This document shows, piece after piece, positions 49,499 to 62,188 of a stretch of 64,000 nucleotides of DNA. The number at the start of each line of letters is the position of its first letter. The first letter of the stretch is position 1. Position numbers and translations under genes: made by a program. The DNA is from Pegea sp. RAD2-039 (taxonomy: Eukaryota > Chordata > Thaliacea > Salpida > Salpidae). The stretch covers positions 1 to 64,000 of the forward strand of contig JAQGEQ010000335.1 in assembly GCA_034620365.1 (NCBI GenBank). Reading direction: 5' to 3'. Under the pieces are notes generated by a model, which was given only the letters and a program-made list of their open reading frames with translations, was not told the origin of the DNA and did no database searches.

Positions 49499-52400
49499 AT
49501 GATTTTACAATTGCTTACAACTCTGATGTTTTGTGGCCTTACCTCAGGTATGACTTTTGATTTACAAGCAAAAAGACAAATTAAGATTTTTACCTGTTAA
49601 CATTGCTTGAAAATTATTTGAATAAATTAACATTTTTTAAAAGATGTGTTTAACCTGCAAAAGTTATTTTTCAAAAAATCTAATTCAATATAGAATTTAT
49701 GAATTCAATGTAAGTTTAAATAAAAATAAAAATATTTGAATAATCTCTTGATAATAATTTTTAAATTTTATTTATTTACAGCTTATTATTTTTATAAAAT
49801 ATGATTTGATAATAACTTATTTAAATTTGATACAAACTATAACAAAATCTTTTAATTTGTTTTTATCTCAACACATATGAACAATTTTTTACTGATGATC
49901 AGGTGCTTCATGCCAATTTAGATGTCATGCATCTTACGATCCTTCATTGCCTTGTCAGTGTAACCAATATTGTGAAAAATACAAAAATTGCTGTGTAGAT
50001 TATAACAAATTTTGCAAGTTGTGAGTAGTTTTGTACACATTGATTTAAAATCATAAATTTTCTGGATATCCGTTTTCATAGAAATATATTTTTGTAGAAT
50101 ATTTCACATAATTTCTTTTTTTTTACTTTTTTATGTTGATTTTATAGTTTCATTGAAACTATTGTACTTATTAAAATAAATATTTTTCAGCTCTTCCAAC
50201 AGTTGTACTGGAAGATGTAATAACCAATTTGAAAACTCATATAGTTGTCAATGCAACTCTAATTGTCAACGATATGGAGACTGCTGTAAAGATTATATCA
50301 AACAATGTTCTGAAGATGATGATTGCTGTAAGACTTTATTCGAATAATTAATATTATAAATTTTTATAACAAAAAACTTATCTCTAACTTTTCAGCTTTG
50401 CAAGTAATTACTGATGATGAAATTCTTCAATTATCTGATGAATTGTACTTATTGGATATCAATAGAGCTAAAGAAAGAGATATTATCGTGAATATTCAAT
50501 CAAAAACTATTCGTAGATCAGAAACTGATGTTTCAACTGAACCGTTAGTTAAAAATTTATTGTTGTTAGTAAATAGCACTATTAAAAGAGACTTTTTCTC
50601 AATTTCTTACTTATGAAAAATAAATATACAGCTAATTAAACAGCGTTAAAAATGTTCTTTCTTTAAGCTACAAATATAGTTTTACTTTCAGATTTTTCAG
50701 TTACGTCAACCCCAACCTAATGCGTAAAAGCACGTATGCAAAATTCATCGCTTTATTAGATAACTACGAAAAGGTTAAAGGTATAAATGAAGTATTTTCT
50801 GACCAGCAACTCATTGAACAAGATTCTTTTCTTGATGAAGTCCTAAATACTAATATTGGAACAAGATTATTTGAATTTTTTGCAGAAAAAAGTATTTGTT
50901 GAAAAACTTTGATTTGTGTTCATAGAAGTGACAAATTAGTTTCTGATCACTTTACATTTATACTATAAAATGTCAAATAACTACAAATTATCACTGACCA
51001 ACTATGAAACTGTGTTTGTTAGTTTTACGGACTGTCAGTACTGATAATCATCTTTTGATAAAATAACCTTAAATAATTATATTGTTTTTAAATTTAGTGG
51101 TTGTTACTTTATTGAATTAAAATCTAAATAAACTGACTTTACTGATGAAAACAGAAGAATCAAATTATTTTCGTTATTAATATTTGTTAGATATACTTGC
51201 ATGTGGGAGTAAAACCAAAATTGAGATGAAACAACTATTGAAAGACATTTGGTTTGGATTATATAGCAGAAAAAGAAGAGCTTTGGACTCAAGCGGGTTC
51301 TTTTTTAGTTTCTAATTAACTGTATAATTGTCAAATTAAATCAAAAATCTCACTGATATTTTTAAACCTTTTGTATCTGATGATTTATTAAATTTTATTG
51401 AATTTCTTGCTACTTAATGGTCACCAAACAACTCTTGTTTCAATTCTTTACAAACTAGAAATAAAATTGTCTTGATTTTTTATTTTAATCAAAGTATAAG
51501 TTGTTTTCAAAAGAAGCTTCAGTCTTTAATCAATATTTTTGTAGCAGATAATAGTGTCTCATAATTTTATATAAAAAATTTGTATCAAAATTCACAATTG
51601 ATAATAAATCAAAGTTAGCATTTTAACTACGTTTAGCACTAGAAGTTTTTATTTTCAATAATTAATTTACGATAGTTAATGAAGAAACCAACTTGTACTT
51701 ATCCGATATTCTTCAGATTTGAACATGTTTTTGTTGGAGAAGTTTCCAGATCATCTGCTTCAGGCTTACACAATTGGATCCAAATTTATCGAGAGGAAGA
51801 ATTAAGAAATTTGAATTACTTTGGATATTTGAAAAAATCAGGGGTGCTTCTTTTTTGCTTTATTTTGATAAGTGGTAACGGTTATCTAATATTTAAATCA
51901 GAACTAAATTGTTGTTTGGAAAACAAAATTATAATTAAATTAGTTAACACAAATATTTCTTTTAAAATATTTGTCAATTTGATATTCTAGTCAAACCTTT
52001 ACGGAATACAATTTGAATGGTTTGGCAGAATTAAACAAATTGCTGGACCTTTAGTTGGATGTAGTCCTGAATATCAACTTGTAATATCAACTCTTTGTCA
52101 TATAGCTAAACCTGATAGAAAGTAAGTTTCAAAACTATTTCTAATAAAATATTTAAAATGTTCATCATGAAATATCAAAAGTGTTTTACTCTTTTAAACA
52201 AAAGATGATTTGTTTACTGCAAATTATGTATGAAATAAATACTTAAGTTATTTAACAATCAGAAGACAAGTTTAAAGAAAAAACGTTTCATGACGATTGT
52301 TTGCCTCTTACTACGAATCAAAAATTATGTTGTCTGGTGTATTACTATCTTTTTCACAATTAACTTAAGAAACAAGACTCTATATATAACTGTATATTTT

Positions 52401-52950
52401 CATGATGATTTCTACTATTCAAGAATTATAAATTAGATTGGGTTTTGTAAGATTGTAAACTCCTAATTGAAATTAAGATTATAATGTTAGTTCCATATTA
52501 CTAACTTTTCAGATGTAGAATTAATCTTCGTAATACTGATGGCTCTATTGTTCCCCAAATCATTCAAACTTGGACGTGGAAAAAATCACAACCTGAAAGT
52601 GGTAGAAAATATATAGCATCAGCATATTTTACTGTGTAAGTTTGATAATTACTTGTAAAAAGTTGTCTTCTACTAATACAAAGTAAACTAAGTATTTAGT
52701 TACATTTGTTTTTAACAAAAATTTTTTTGAATAAAAATCATATCTTTTTCGACGATTTTTATGAAGAATTGTTTTGTTTGAGAAAAAGAACAACAACTAT
52801 TGTTTTATTTTGATTAAAAGTTTTACAGACTACAACAATAACAGATTTTTTGCTAGTATAAAATCAGAAGATCAATTATTTCAGTTTTGATTTGGTAAAA
52901 TAATTTGAATTTTCAGACATAACCACCTGCAGAGAAAAATGCGTTGCTAG
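49499..52950 (+). CDS. ENDOU: ENDOU/XendoU-type endoribonuclease, copy 2 (10 exons)
   Basis: Exons: 49499-49547, 49903-50020, 50191-50327, 50396-50561, 50692-50891, 51191-51296, 51717-51843, 51991-52121, 52513-52635 and 52917-52950; all phases match copy 1 and give 396 residues. Signal peptide, catalytic histidines and lysine are intact. Exon 3 encodes a canonical second somatomedin-B domain with eight cysteines (CTGRC...SCQCNSNCQRYGDCC). Outside exon 3 the protein differs from copy 1 by very few residues (for example Leu/Ile before FFRFEHVF is intronic, and KTK.EMKQ has Ile for Thr). Confidence 0.93.
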
Positions 52951-53837
52951 TAGCAGCCGCTTTTCATATCCTCCGCTAGTAAATATTTCATCTTCCATGA
53001 CACATCCGGCATGTCTAAAAGATAATTTAATTTATCATCAAAAACATAAGTTTATGATAGCGTTGTTTAGAAAACATTTCTAAAGCTTAGATTGAACCCT
53101 CAGGCCAAATATGCTGAAAATAAAGCTTTTAACGTTCGAAGTTTCACAAAAAACACTTTGTAAGTTATTGTGTCATCTTTTTATTCAACTTCAGTTATTT
53201 TAGTTTCATTTCTTCTTTGGATATTTAGCTGAATTAAGTTTTCAAACTAATTTTGAATCTAAAAAATGAGTTTATTTGTAATTTTCGATAATTAATCCTG
53301 TTAACTAACTGTTTTAGCTAGCATAAAAAGCTCATGAAATAAAGTAAAAATAAGATATGAACTGAACAAGTATAAAACATTTGATTTAAATCCAAAATAT
53401 TTTTGCACATATCATTTAATAAAAGTTTGAAAGTAAATCAATGCTAACATCAAAATGATAAATCAAATAGTTTTTTTGTAGACTAATTACAGTTATATGT
53501 GATTCCAGTCATTAAGATCAAATTGTATGAAAATCAACTTCAGCTAAGTAGAACAGCAAATAAAGTGTTAGCTATATAGATAGCTTTATAGGAGCCTTTG
53601 TATGAAGTACACTATTGTATGGCAGCGAAACTTAAACTTTGTTGAAGGTTAACGAAAATACTCTCAACATCTTTCATATTCATTGCCTTTATAGTGAATC
53701 AAGTTTAATGTGGTAGCAAAACCTACCACTTTCTAAAACTAATGACGGGGTTACTGTAAAAGCCTTATGGTTTTGAAAAGTGTTGTGTAAAATTTAAGTG
53801 AAATCGGTTGGATTAAACCCAATGCAGTATTTATGGC

Positions 53838-54035
53838 AAAGTCGTTTAACTTTGATAGCTACAACCTTAATTCAGACATTTTAAGCCATGCCTAATTTTT
53901 CTTCAATGCCAATAACCTATCTCAGATGGTTACTTTTCCAACCCAAGTTAGTGGTAATACTTTGGATCTTCTTATCACATCGAAACCTAAGAACATCATT
54001 TACGTTTTATCGAAAGGAACCTTTTGCTCTGACAT
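53838..54035 (+). mobile_element. LINE endonuclease fragment at unit 2/3 junction
   Basis: Same fragment and same junction (gcaacc at 54036) as at 47490-47687, carried along by the tandem duplication. Confidence 0.75.
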
Positions 54036-54520
54036 GCAACCATCTTATGAGTTTCAAGGAAGTCCTTTCCAAGCATCACTTTTACACCGAGGTCCACTAT
54101 AATAAACCAGTTTATATTTCTACAATGTTTTTAAATAGATGATGATTGACTTTCCAAAATTTACTGATTTTGCTCATCTTAGATGGTTGAACCATTTTCA
54201 CCTTAAATGGTTTTTGAATCTTGTGAACTTTCAAGTTCCAAGAAAGCTTTTCACTTACATAGCTCTTTCAGGGTTTGATATAAATAAGAGCCTCAAATAT
54301 CTTGCCCGTAATAGAGACATCTACCGTGGCATGGTTCAATTTCTTAAATAATTGAGTGAGCCCCAGCACTTTATGATATTGGGTAGTCACTACTGCTCTC
54401 TCAGTTCTTTGCCTTGTCGACTGTTTCTTGGGAGAACTTTTCTGAAGATGACAGGCTCGACTATTGTGTCCCTTCTTTCCATAATTAAAACACATGCTTG
54501 AACCAGCTCGGCATCGTTTA
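54036..54520 (-). mobile_element. LTR-retroelement gag/protease fossil, unit 3 copy
   Basis: Same broken fragment as in the other units, duplicated with the unit. Confidence 0.65.
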
Positions 54521-55843
54521 AACTTATCTTTAAATAAATAAAATTGATAAATAAATAGTTAAATAAATATATATAATATATAGTTGGTCTCTATTAGAGA
54601 CTGTGTATCATTTTTGTAAATACTGTTTTGAGCCATATATTAACATTTCGTTACAGTATATGACTGTAAGAAATGTTGGAATGAAAAATGTAAAAATCAT
54701 TCATTAAAATTCTCAGGAGAAAAATAGAAAAAAAATTTTTTTACGAGACGAGACTGGATAGGTATGATCGTTTTTAAATAGAAAATATTATTTTTAAAGC
54801 GAATAAAGAAAGTAGTTGTTGAAGCCATTGATGAGAGACTTATGTAAATTTTAAATGTAATTTTTAAAGTTCAAAGTTTCAAATATTTTTGTGGTTGTTG
54901 GTTTGGACAGTGCAGAAGTATTTGTATTTTTTTGTTTTGAGTTAATTTTAAAATATTTCATTATTTGTTTCAGCTATGTACGTATGTAGCAAGTGCTAAA
55001 GTGAATAAAAATGAATAAGGTAACACTGTAGAAAGATCATTAGATGATTTAAAATCAAAATGAGTTGATTCTTAATATTTTTAAAACTAAATTGTCAGTT
55101 TTCTATCATTTAACCTTCTTTAAGCTTTTAAAACCATCTGAAAGCCTAAAAAGTAGTTTTAATATTAAAAACACTAAAGTCAAATACCGAAGAATTTTAA
55201 AGTTTTTTATATTATTATTTTGATGGTTTCAAGTTGAGACATGAAAAGGTTTTGGTGATTTTTATTTAGCTATTTACTTGTAATACGTTTTAAAAAGACT
55301 CAATTTATTTTTATTAAATTCAAAATCAGTTTCTATAAAAACTTTGCAACTATGAAGAATCTGTTTGTAATATTTATTTCAAAAAAGAACGTGAACGAAT
55401 TTATTAACATCAAATCTAAATGATCCCTATTTAACAAGATGATATTTGTTATTAAACATATTTAATTGAAGAAAATAAATTCACTTCTTCTCCTCTTAAA
55501 CCCAAATTATGCTTATTTTATTCGTTGTATAAATTATATTAAGGTGTGGCACTTTAAATATTTCTCTGCTTTCTTATTGGTTTGTGTTCGCTTTAACATC
55601 TTTGTAATTTGTTAACTTCAGTTATGAGTTGAATATAATAGATAATAAGTTTATAATATTACATTTATTAAAGAATAAACAAAAATATTTTTAAAGCTTT
55701 AGGTAAGTTGTTCATTAGAGTTAATATAAATACAATTTAATTGCTTGTTTCACAAATTGTTTTTTTGTGAATAAACTATCTCAAGTTCATTTTTAGGGGC
55801 GTTTAAGGAATTTGATATACATTAAAAAGTTGATTCTTAAACT
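54521..55843 (+). promoter_or_regulatory. ENDOU copy 3 upstream region
   Basis: Short AT microsatellite, then the shared upstream sequence with the same inverted CCAAT box and candidate 5' UTR donor and acceptor. No other gene. Confidence 0.45.
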
Positions 55844-58800
55844 ATGATTTTACAATTGCTTACAACTCTGATGTTTTGTGGCCTTACCTCAGGTATGACT
55901 TTTGATTTACAAGCAAAAAGACAAATTAAGATTTTTACCTGTTAACATTGCTTGAAAATTATTTGAATAAATTAACATTTTTTAAAAGATGTGTTTAACC
56001 TGCAAAAGTTATTTTTCAAAAAATCTAATTCAATATAGAATTTATGAATTCAATGTAAGTTTAAATAAAAATAAAAATATTTGAATAATCTCTTGATAAT
56101 AATTTTTAAATTTTATTTATTTACAGCTTATTATTTTTATAAAATATGATTTGATAATAACTTATTTAAATTTGATACAAACTATAACAAAATCTTTTAA
56201 TTTGTTTTTATCTCAACACATATGAACAATTTTTTACTGATGATCAGGTGCTTCATGCCAATTTAGATGTCATGCATCTTACGATCCTTCATTGCCTTGT
56301 CAGTGTAACCAATATTGTGAAAAATACAAAAATTGCTGTGTAGATTATAACAAATTTTGCAAGTTGTGAGTAGTTTTGTACACATTGATTTAAAATCATA
56401 AATTTTCTGGATATCCGTTTTCATAGAAATATATTTTTGTAGAATATTTCACATAATTTCTTTTTTTTTTACTTTTTTATGTTGATTTTATAGTTTCATT
56501 GAAACTATTGTACTTATTAAAATAAATATTTTTCAGCTCTTCCAACAGTTGTACTGGAAGATGTAATAACCAATTTGAAAACTCATATAGTTGTCAATGC
56601 AACTCTAATTGTCAACGATATGGAGACTGCTGTAAAGATTATATCAAACAATGTTCTGAAGATGATGATTGCTGTAAGACTTTATTCGAATAATTAATAT
56701 TATAAATTTTTATAACAAAAAACTTATCTCTAACTTTTCAGCTTTGCAAGTAATTACTGATGATGAAATTCTTCAATTATCTGATGAATTTTACTTATTG
56801 GATATCAATAGAGCTAAAGAAAGAGATATTATCGTGAATATTCAATCAAAAACTATTCGTAGATCAGAAACTGATGTTTCAACTGAACCGTTAGTTAAAA
56901 ATTTATTGTTGTTAGTAAATAGCACTATTAAAAGAGACTTTTTCTCAATTTCTTACTTATGAAAAATAAATATACAGCTAATTAAACAGCGTTAAAAATG
57001 TTCTTTCTTTAAGCTACAAATATAGTTTTACTTTCAGATTTTTCAGTTACGTCAACCCCAACCTAATGCGTAAAAGCACGTATGCAAAATTCATCGCTTT
57101 ATTAGATAACTACGAAAAGGTTAAAGGTATAAATGAAGTATTTTCTGACCAGCAACTCATTGAGCAAGATTCTTTTCTTGATGAAGTCCTAAACACTGAT
57201 ATTGGAATAAGATTATTTGAATTTTTTGCAGAAAAAAGTATTTGTTGAAAAACTTTGATTTGTGTTCATACAAGTGACAAATTAGTTTCTGATCACTTTA
57301 CATTTATACTATAAAATGTCAAATAACTACAAATTATTACTGACCAGCTATAAAACTGTGTTTGTTAGTTTTACGGACTGTCAGTACTGATAATCATCTT
57401 TTGATAAAATAACTTTAAATAATTATATTGATTTTAAATTTAGTGGTTGTTACTTTATTGAATTAAAATCTAAATAAACTGACTTTACTGATGAAAACAG
57501 AAGAATCAAATTATTTTCGTTATTAATATTTGTTAGATATACTTGCATGTGGGAGTAAAACCAAAACTGAGATGAAACAACTATTGAAAGACATTTGGTT
57601 TGGATTATATAGCAGAAAAAGAAGAGCTTTGGACTCAAGCGGGTTCTTTTTTAGTTTCTAATTAACTGTATAATTGTCAAATTAAATCAAAAATCTCACT
57701 GATATTTTTAAACCTTTTGTATCTGATGATTTATTAAATTTTATTGAATCTCTTGCTACTTAATGGTCACCAAACAACTCTTGTTTCAATTCTTTACAAA
57801 CTAGAAATAAAATTGTCTTCATTTTTTTTAATCAAAGTATAAGTTGTTTTCAAAAGAAGCTTCAGGTTTTAATCAATATTTTTGTAGCAGATAATAGTGT
57901 CTCATAATTTTATATAAAAAATTTGTATCAAAATTCACAATTGATAATAAATCAAAGTTAGCATTTTAACTACGTTTAACGCTAGAAGTTTTGATTTTCA
58001 ATAATTAATTTACGATAGTTAATGAAGAAACCAACTTGTACTTATCCGTTATTCTTCAGATTTGAACATGTTTTTGTTGGAGAAGTTTCCAGATCATCTG
58101 CTTCAGGCTTACACAATTGGATCCAAATTTATCGAGAGGAAGAATTAAGAAATTTGAATTACTTTGGATATTTGAAAAAATCAGGGGTTCTTCTTTTTTG
58201 CTTTATTTTGATAAGTGGTAACGGTTATCTAATATTTAAATCAGAACTAAATTGTTGTTTGAAAAACAAAATTATAATTAAATTAGTTAACAAAAATATT
58301 TCTTTTAAAATATTTGTCAATTTGATATTCTAGTCAAACCTTTACGGAATACAATTTGAATGGTTTGGCAGAATTAAACAAATTGCTGGACCTTTAGTTG
58401 GATGTAGTCCTGAATATCAACTTGCAATATCAACTCTTTGTCATATAGCTAAACCTGATAGAAAGTAAGTTTCAAAACTATTTCTAATAAAATATTTAAA
58501 ATGTTCATCATGAAATATCAAAAGTGTTTTACTCTTTTAAACAAAAGATGATTTGTTTACTGCAAATTACGTATGAAATAAATACTTAAGTTTTTTAACA
58601 ATCAGAAGACAAGTTTAAAGAAAAAACGTTTCATGACGATTGTTTGCCTCTTACTACGAATCAAAAATTATGTTGTCTGGTGTATTACTATCTTTTTCAC
58701 AATTAACTTAAGAAACAAGACTCTATATATAACTGTATATTTTCATGATGATTTCTACTATTCAAGAATTATAAATTAGAGTGCGTTTTGTAAGATTGTA

Positions 58801-59293
58801 AACTCCTAATTGAAATTAAGATTACAATGTTAGTTCCATATTACTAACTTTTCAGATGTAGAATTAATCTTCGTAATACTGATGGCTCTATCGTTCCCCA
58901 AATCATTCAAACTTGGACGTGGAAAAAATCACAACCAGAAAGTGGTAGAAAATATATAGCATCAGCATATTTTACTGTGTAAGTTTGATAATTACTTGTA
59001 AAAAGTTGTCTTCTACTAATACAAAGTAAACTAAGTATTTAGTTACATTTGTTTTCAACTAAAATTTTTTCGAATAAAAATCATATCTTTTTCGACGATT
59101 TTTATGAAGAATTGTTTTGTTTGAGAAAAAGAACAACAACTATAGTTTTATTTTGATTAAAAGATTTACAGACTACAACAATAACAGATTTTTTGCTAGC
59201 ATAAAATCAGAAGATCCATTATTTCAGTTTTGATTTGGTAAAACAATTTGAATTTTCAGACATAACCACCTGCACAGAAAAATGCGTTGCTAG
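55844..59293 (+). CDS. ENDOU: ENDOU/XendoU-type endoribonuclease, copy 3 (10 exons)
   Basis: Exons: 55844-55892, 56248-56365, 56537-56673, 56742-56907, 57038-57237, 57537-57642, 58060-58186, 58334-58464, 58856-58978 and 59260-59293; in phase to 396 residues. Two eight-cysteine somatomedin-B domains and the full EndoU catalytic set are present. Differences from copy 2 include DEFYLL for DELYLL in exon 4, NTDIGIRLF in exon 5, LAISTLC for LVISTLC in exon 8, and HLHRKMRC for HLQRKMRC at the C-terminus. All look tolerable, so the copy should be active. Confidence 0.93.
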
Positions 59294-60182
59294 TAGCAGC
59301 CGCTTTTTATATCCTTCGCTAGTAAATATTTCATCTTCCATGACACATCCGGCATGTCTACAAGATAATTTAATTTATCATCAAAAACATAAGTTTATGA
59401 TAGCGTTGTTTAGAAAACATTTCTAAAGCTTAGATTGAACCCTCACGCCAAATATGCTAAAAATAAAGCTTTTAACGTTCGAAGTTTCACAAAAAACACT
59501 TTGTAAGTTATTGTGTCATCTTTTTATTCAACTTCAGTTATTTTAGTTTCATTTCTTCTTTGGACATTTAACTGAATGAAGTTTTTAAACTAATTTTCTT
59601 ATCTAAAAAATGAGTTTATTTGTAATTTTCGATAATTAATCCTGTTAACTAACTGTTTTAGCTAGCATAAAAAAGCTCATGAAAAAAAGTAAAAATAAGA
59701 TATGAACTGAACAAGTATAAAACATTTGATTTAAATCCAAAATATTTTTGCACATATCATTTAATAAAAGTTTGAAAGTAAATCAATGCAAACATCAAAA
59801 TGATAAATCAAATAGTTTTTTTGTAGACTAATTACAGTTATATGTGATTCCAGTCATTAAGATCAAATTGTATGGAAATCAACTTCAGCTAAGTAGAACA
59901 GCAAATAAAGTGTTAGCTATATAGATAGCTTTATAGGAGCCTTTGTATGAAGTACACTATTGTATGGCAGCGAAACTTAAACTTTGTTGAAGGTTAACGA
60001 AAATACTCTCAACATCTTTCATATTCATTGCCTTTATAGTGAATCAAGTTTAATGTGGTAGCAAAACCTACCACTTTCTAAAACTAATGACGGGGTTACT
60101 GTAAAAGCCTTATGGTTTTGAAAAGTGTTGTGTAAAATTTAAGTGAAATCGGTTGGATTAAACCCAATGCAGTATTTATGGC

Positions 60183-60380
60183 AAAGTCGTTTAACTTTGA
60201 TAGCTACAACCTTAATTCAGACATTTTAAGCCATGCCTAATTTTTCTTCAATGCCAATAACCTATCTCAGATGGTTACTTTTCCAACCCAAGTTAGTGGT
60301 AATACTTTGGATCTTCTTATCACATCGAAACCTAAGAACATCATTTACGTTTTATCGAAAGGAACCTTTTGCTCTGACAT
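60183..60380 (+). mobile_element. LINE endonuclease fragment at unit 3/4 junction
   Basis: Third occurrence of the same fragment and junction (gcaacc at 60381). Confidence 0.75.
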
Positions 60381-60865
60381 GCAACCATCTTATGAGTTTC
60401 AAGGAAGTCCTTTCCAAGCATCACTTTTACACCGTGGTCCACTATAATAAACCAGTTTATATTTCTACAATGTTTTTAAATAGATGATGATTGACTTTGC
60501 AAAATTTACTGATTTTGCTCATCTTAGATGGTTGAACCATTTTCACCTTAAATGGTTTTTGAATCTTGTGAACTTTCAAGTTCCAAGAAAGCTTTTCACT
60601 TACATAGCTCTTTCAGGGTTTGATATAAATAAGAGCCTCAAATATCTTGCCCGTAATAGAGACATCTACCGTGGCATGGTTCTATTTCTTAAATAATTGA
60701 GTGAATCCCAGCACTTTATGATATTGGGTAGTCACTACTGCTCTCTCAGTTCTTTGCCTTGTCGACTGTTTCTTGGGAGAACTTTTCTGAAGATGACAGG
60801 CTCGACTATTGTGTCCCTTCTTTCCATAATTAAAACACATGCTTGAACCAGCTCGGCATCTTTTA
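60381..60865 (-). mobile_element. LTR-retroelement gag/protease fossil, unit 4 copy
   Basis: Same broken fragment, duplicated with the unit. Confidence 0.65.
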
Positions 60866-62188
60866 AACTTATCTTTAAATAAATAAAATTGATAAATAAA
60901 TAGTTAAATAAATATATATAATATATAGTTGGTCTCTATTAGAGACTGTGTATCATTATTGTAAATACTGTTTTGAGCCATATATTAACATTTCGTTACA
61001 GTATATGACTGTAAGAAATGTTGGAATGAAAAATGTAAAAATCATTCATTAAAATTCTCAGGAGAAAAATAGAAAAAAAATTTTTTTACGAGACGAGACT
61101 GGATAGGTATGATCGTTTTTAAATAGAAAATATTATTTTTAAAGCGAATAAAGAAAGTAGTTGTTGAAGCCATTGATGAGAGACTTATGTAAATTTTAAA
61201 TGTAATTTTTAAAGTTCAAAGTTTCAAATATTTTTGTGGTTGTTGGTTTGGACAGTGCAGAAGTATTTGTATTTTTTTGTTTTGAGTTAATTTTAAAATA
61301 TTTCATTATTTGTTTCAGCTATGTACGTATGTAGCAAGTGCTAAAGTGAATAAAAATGAATAAGGTAACACTGTAGAAAGATCATTAGATGATTTAAAAT
61401 CAAAATGAGTTGATTCTTAATATTTTTAAAACTAAATTGTCAGTTTTCTATCATTTAACCTTCTTTAAGCTTTTAAAACCATCTGAAAGCCTAAAAACTA
61501 GTTTTAATATTAAAAACACTAAAGTCAAATACCGAAGAATTTTAAAGTTTTTTATATTATTATTTTGATGGTTTCAAGTTGAGACATGAAAAGGTTTTGG
61601 TGATTTTTATTTAGCTATTTACTTGTAATACGTTTTAAAAAGACTCAATTTATTTTTATTAAATTCAAAATCAGTTTCTATAAAAACTTTGCAACTATGA
61701 AGAATCTGTTTGTAATATTTATTTCAAAAAAGAACGTGAACGAATTTATTAACATCAAATCTAAATGATCCCTATTTAACAAGATGATATTTGTTATTAA
61801 ACATATTTAATTGAAGAAAATAAATTCACTTCTTCTCCTCTTAAACCCAAATTATGCTTATTTTATTCGTTGTATAAATTATATTAAGGTGTGGCACTTT
61901 AAATATTTCTCTGCTTTCTTATTGGTTTGTGTTCGCTTTAACATCTTTGTAATTTGTTAACTTCAGTTATGAGTTGAATATAATAGATAATAAGTTTATA
62001 ATATTACATTTATTAAAGAATAAACAAACATATTTTTAAAGCTTTAGGTAAGTTGTTCATTAGAGTTAATATAAATACAATTTAATTGCTTGTTTCACAA
62101 ATTGTTTTTTTGTGAATAAACTATCTCAAGTTCATTTTTAGGGGCGTTTAAGGAATTTGATATACATTAAAAAGTTGATTCTTAAACT
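60866..62188 (+). promoter_or_regulatory. ENDOU copy 4 upstream region
   Basis: Nearly identical to the unit 3 upstream sequence, including the microsatellite, the inverted CCAAT box and the candidate 5' UTR intron. No other gene. Confidence 0.45.

Larger units (their letters stand above)
47688..54035 (+). repeat. Tandem array unit 2 (6.35 kb)
   Basis: Head-to-tail copy of unit 1 without the 733-bp segment. Period to unit 3 is 6348 bp. Small differences from the other units are scattered in introns and flanks. Confidence 0.93.
54036..60380 (+). repeat. Tandem array unit 3 (6.35 kb)
   Basis: Period to unit 4 is 6345 bp. Shares private variants with unit 4 (for example gaagccattgatgagagac near 54831, and NTDIGIRLF in exon 5), so these two are the closest pair over their first two thirds. 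Confidence 0.93.
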
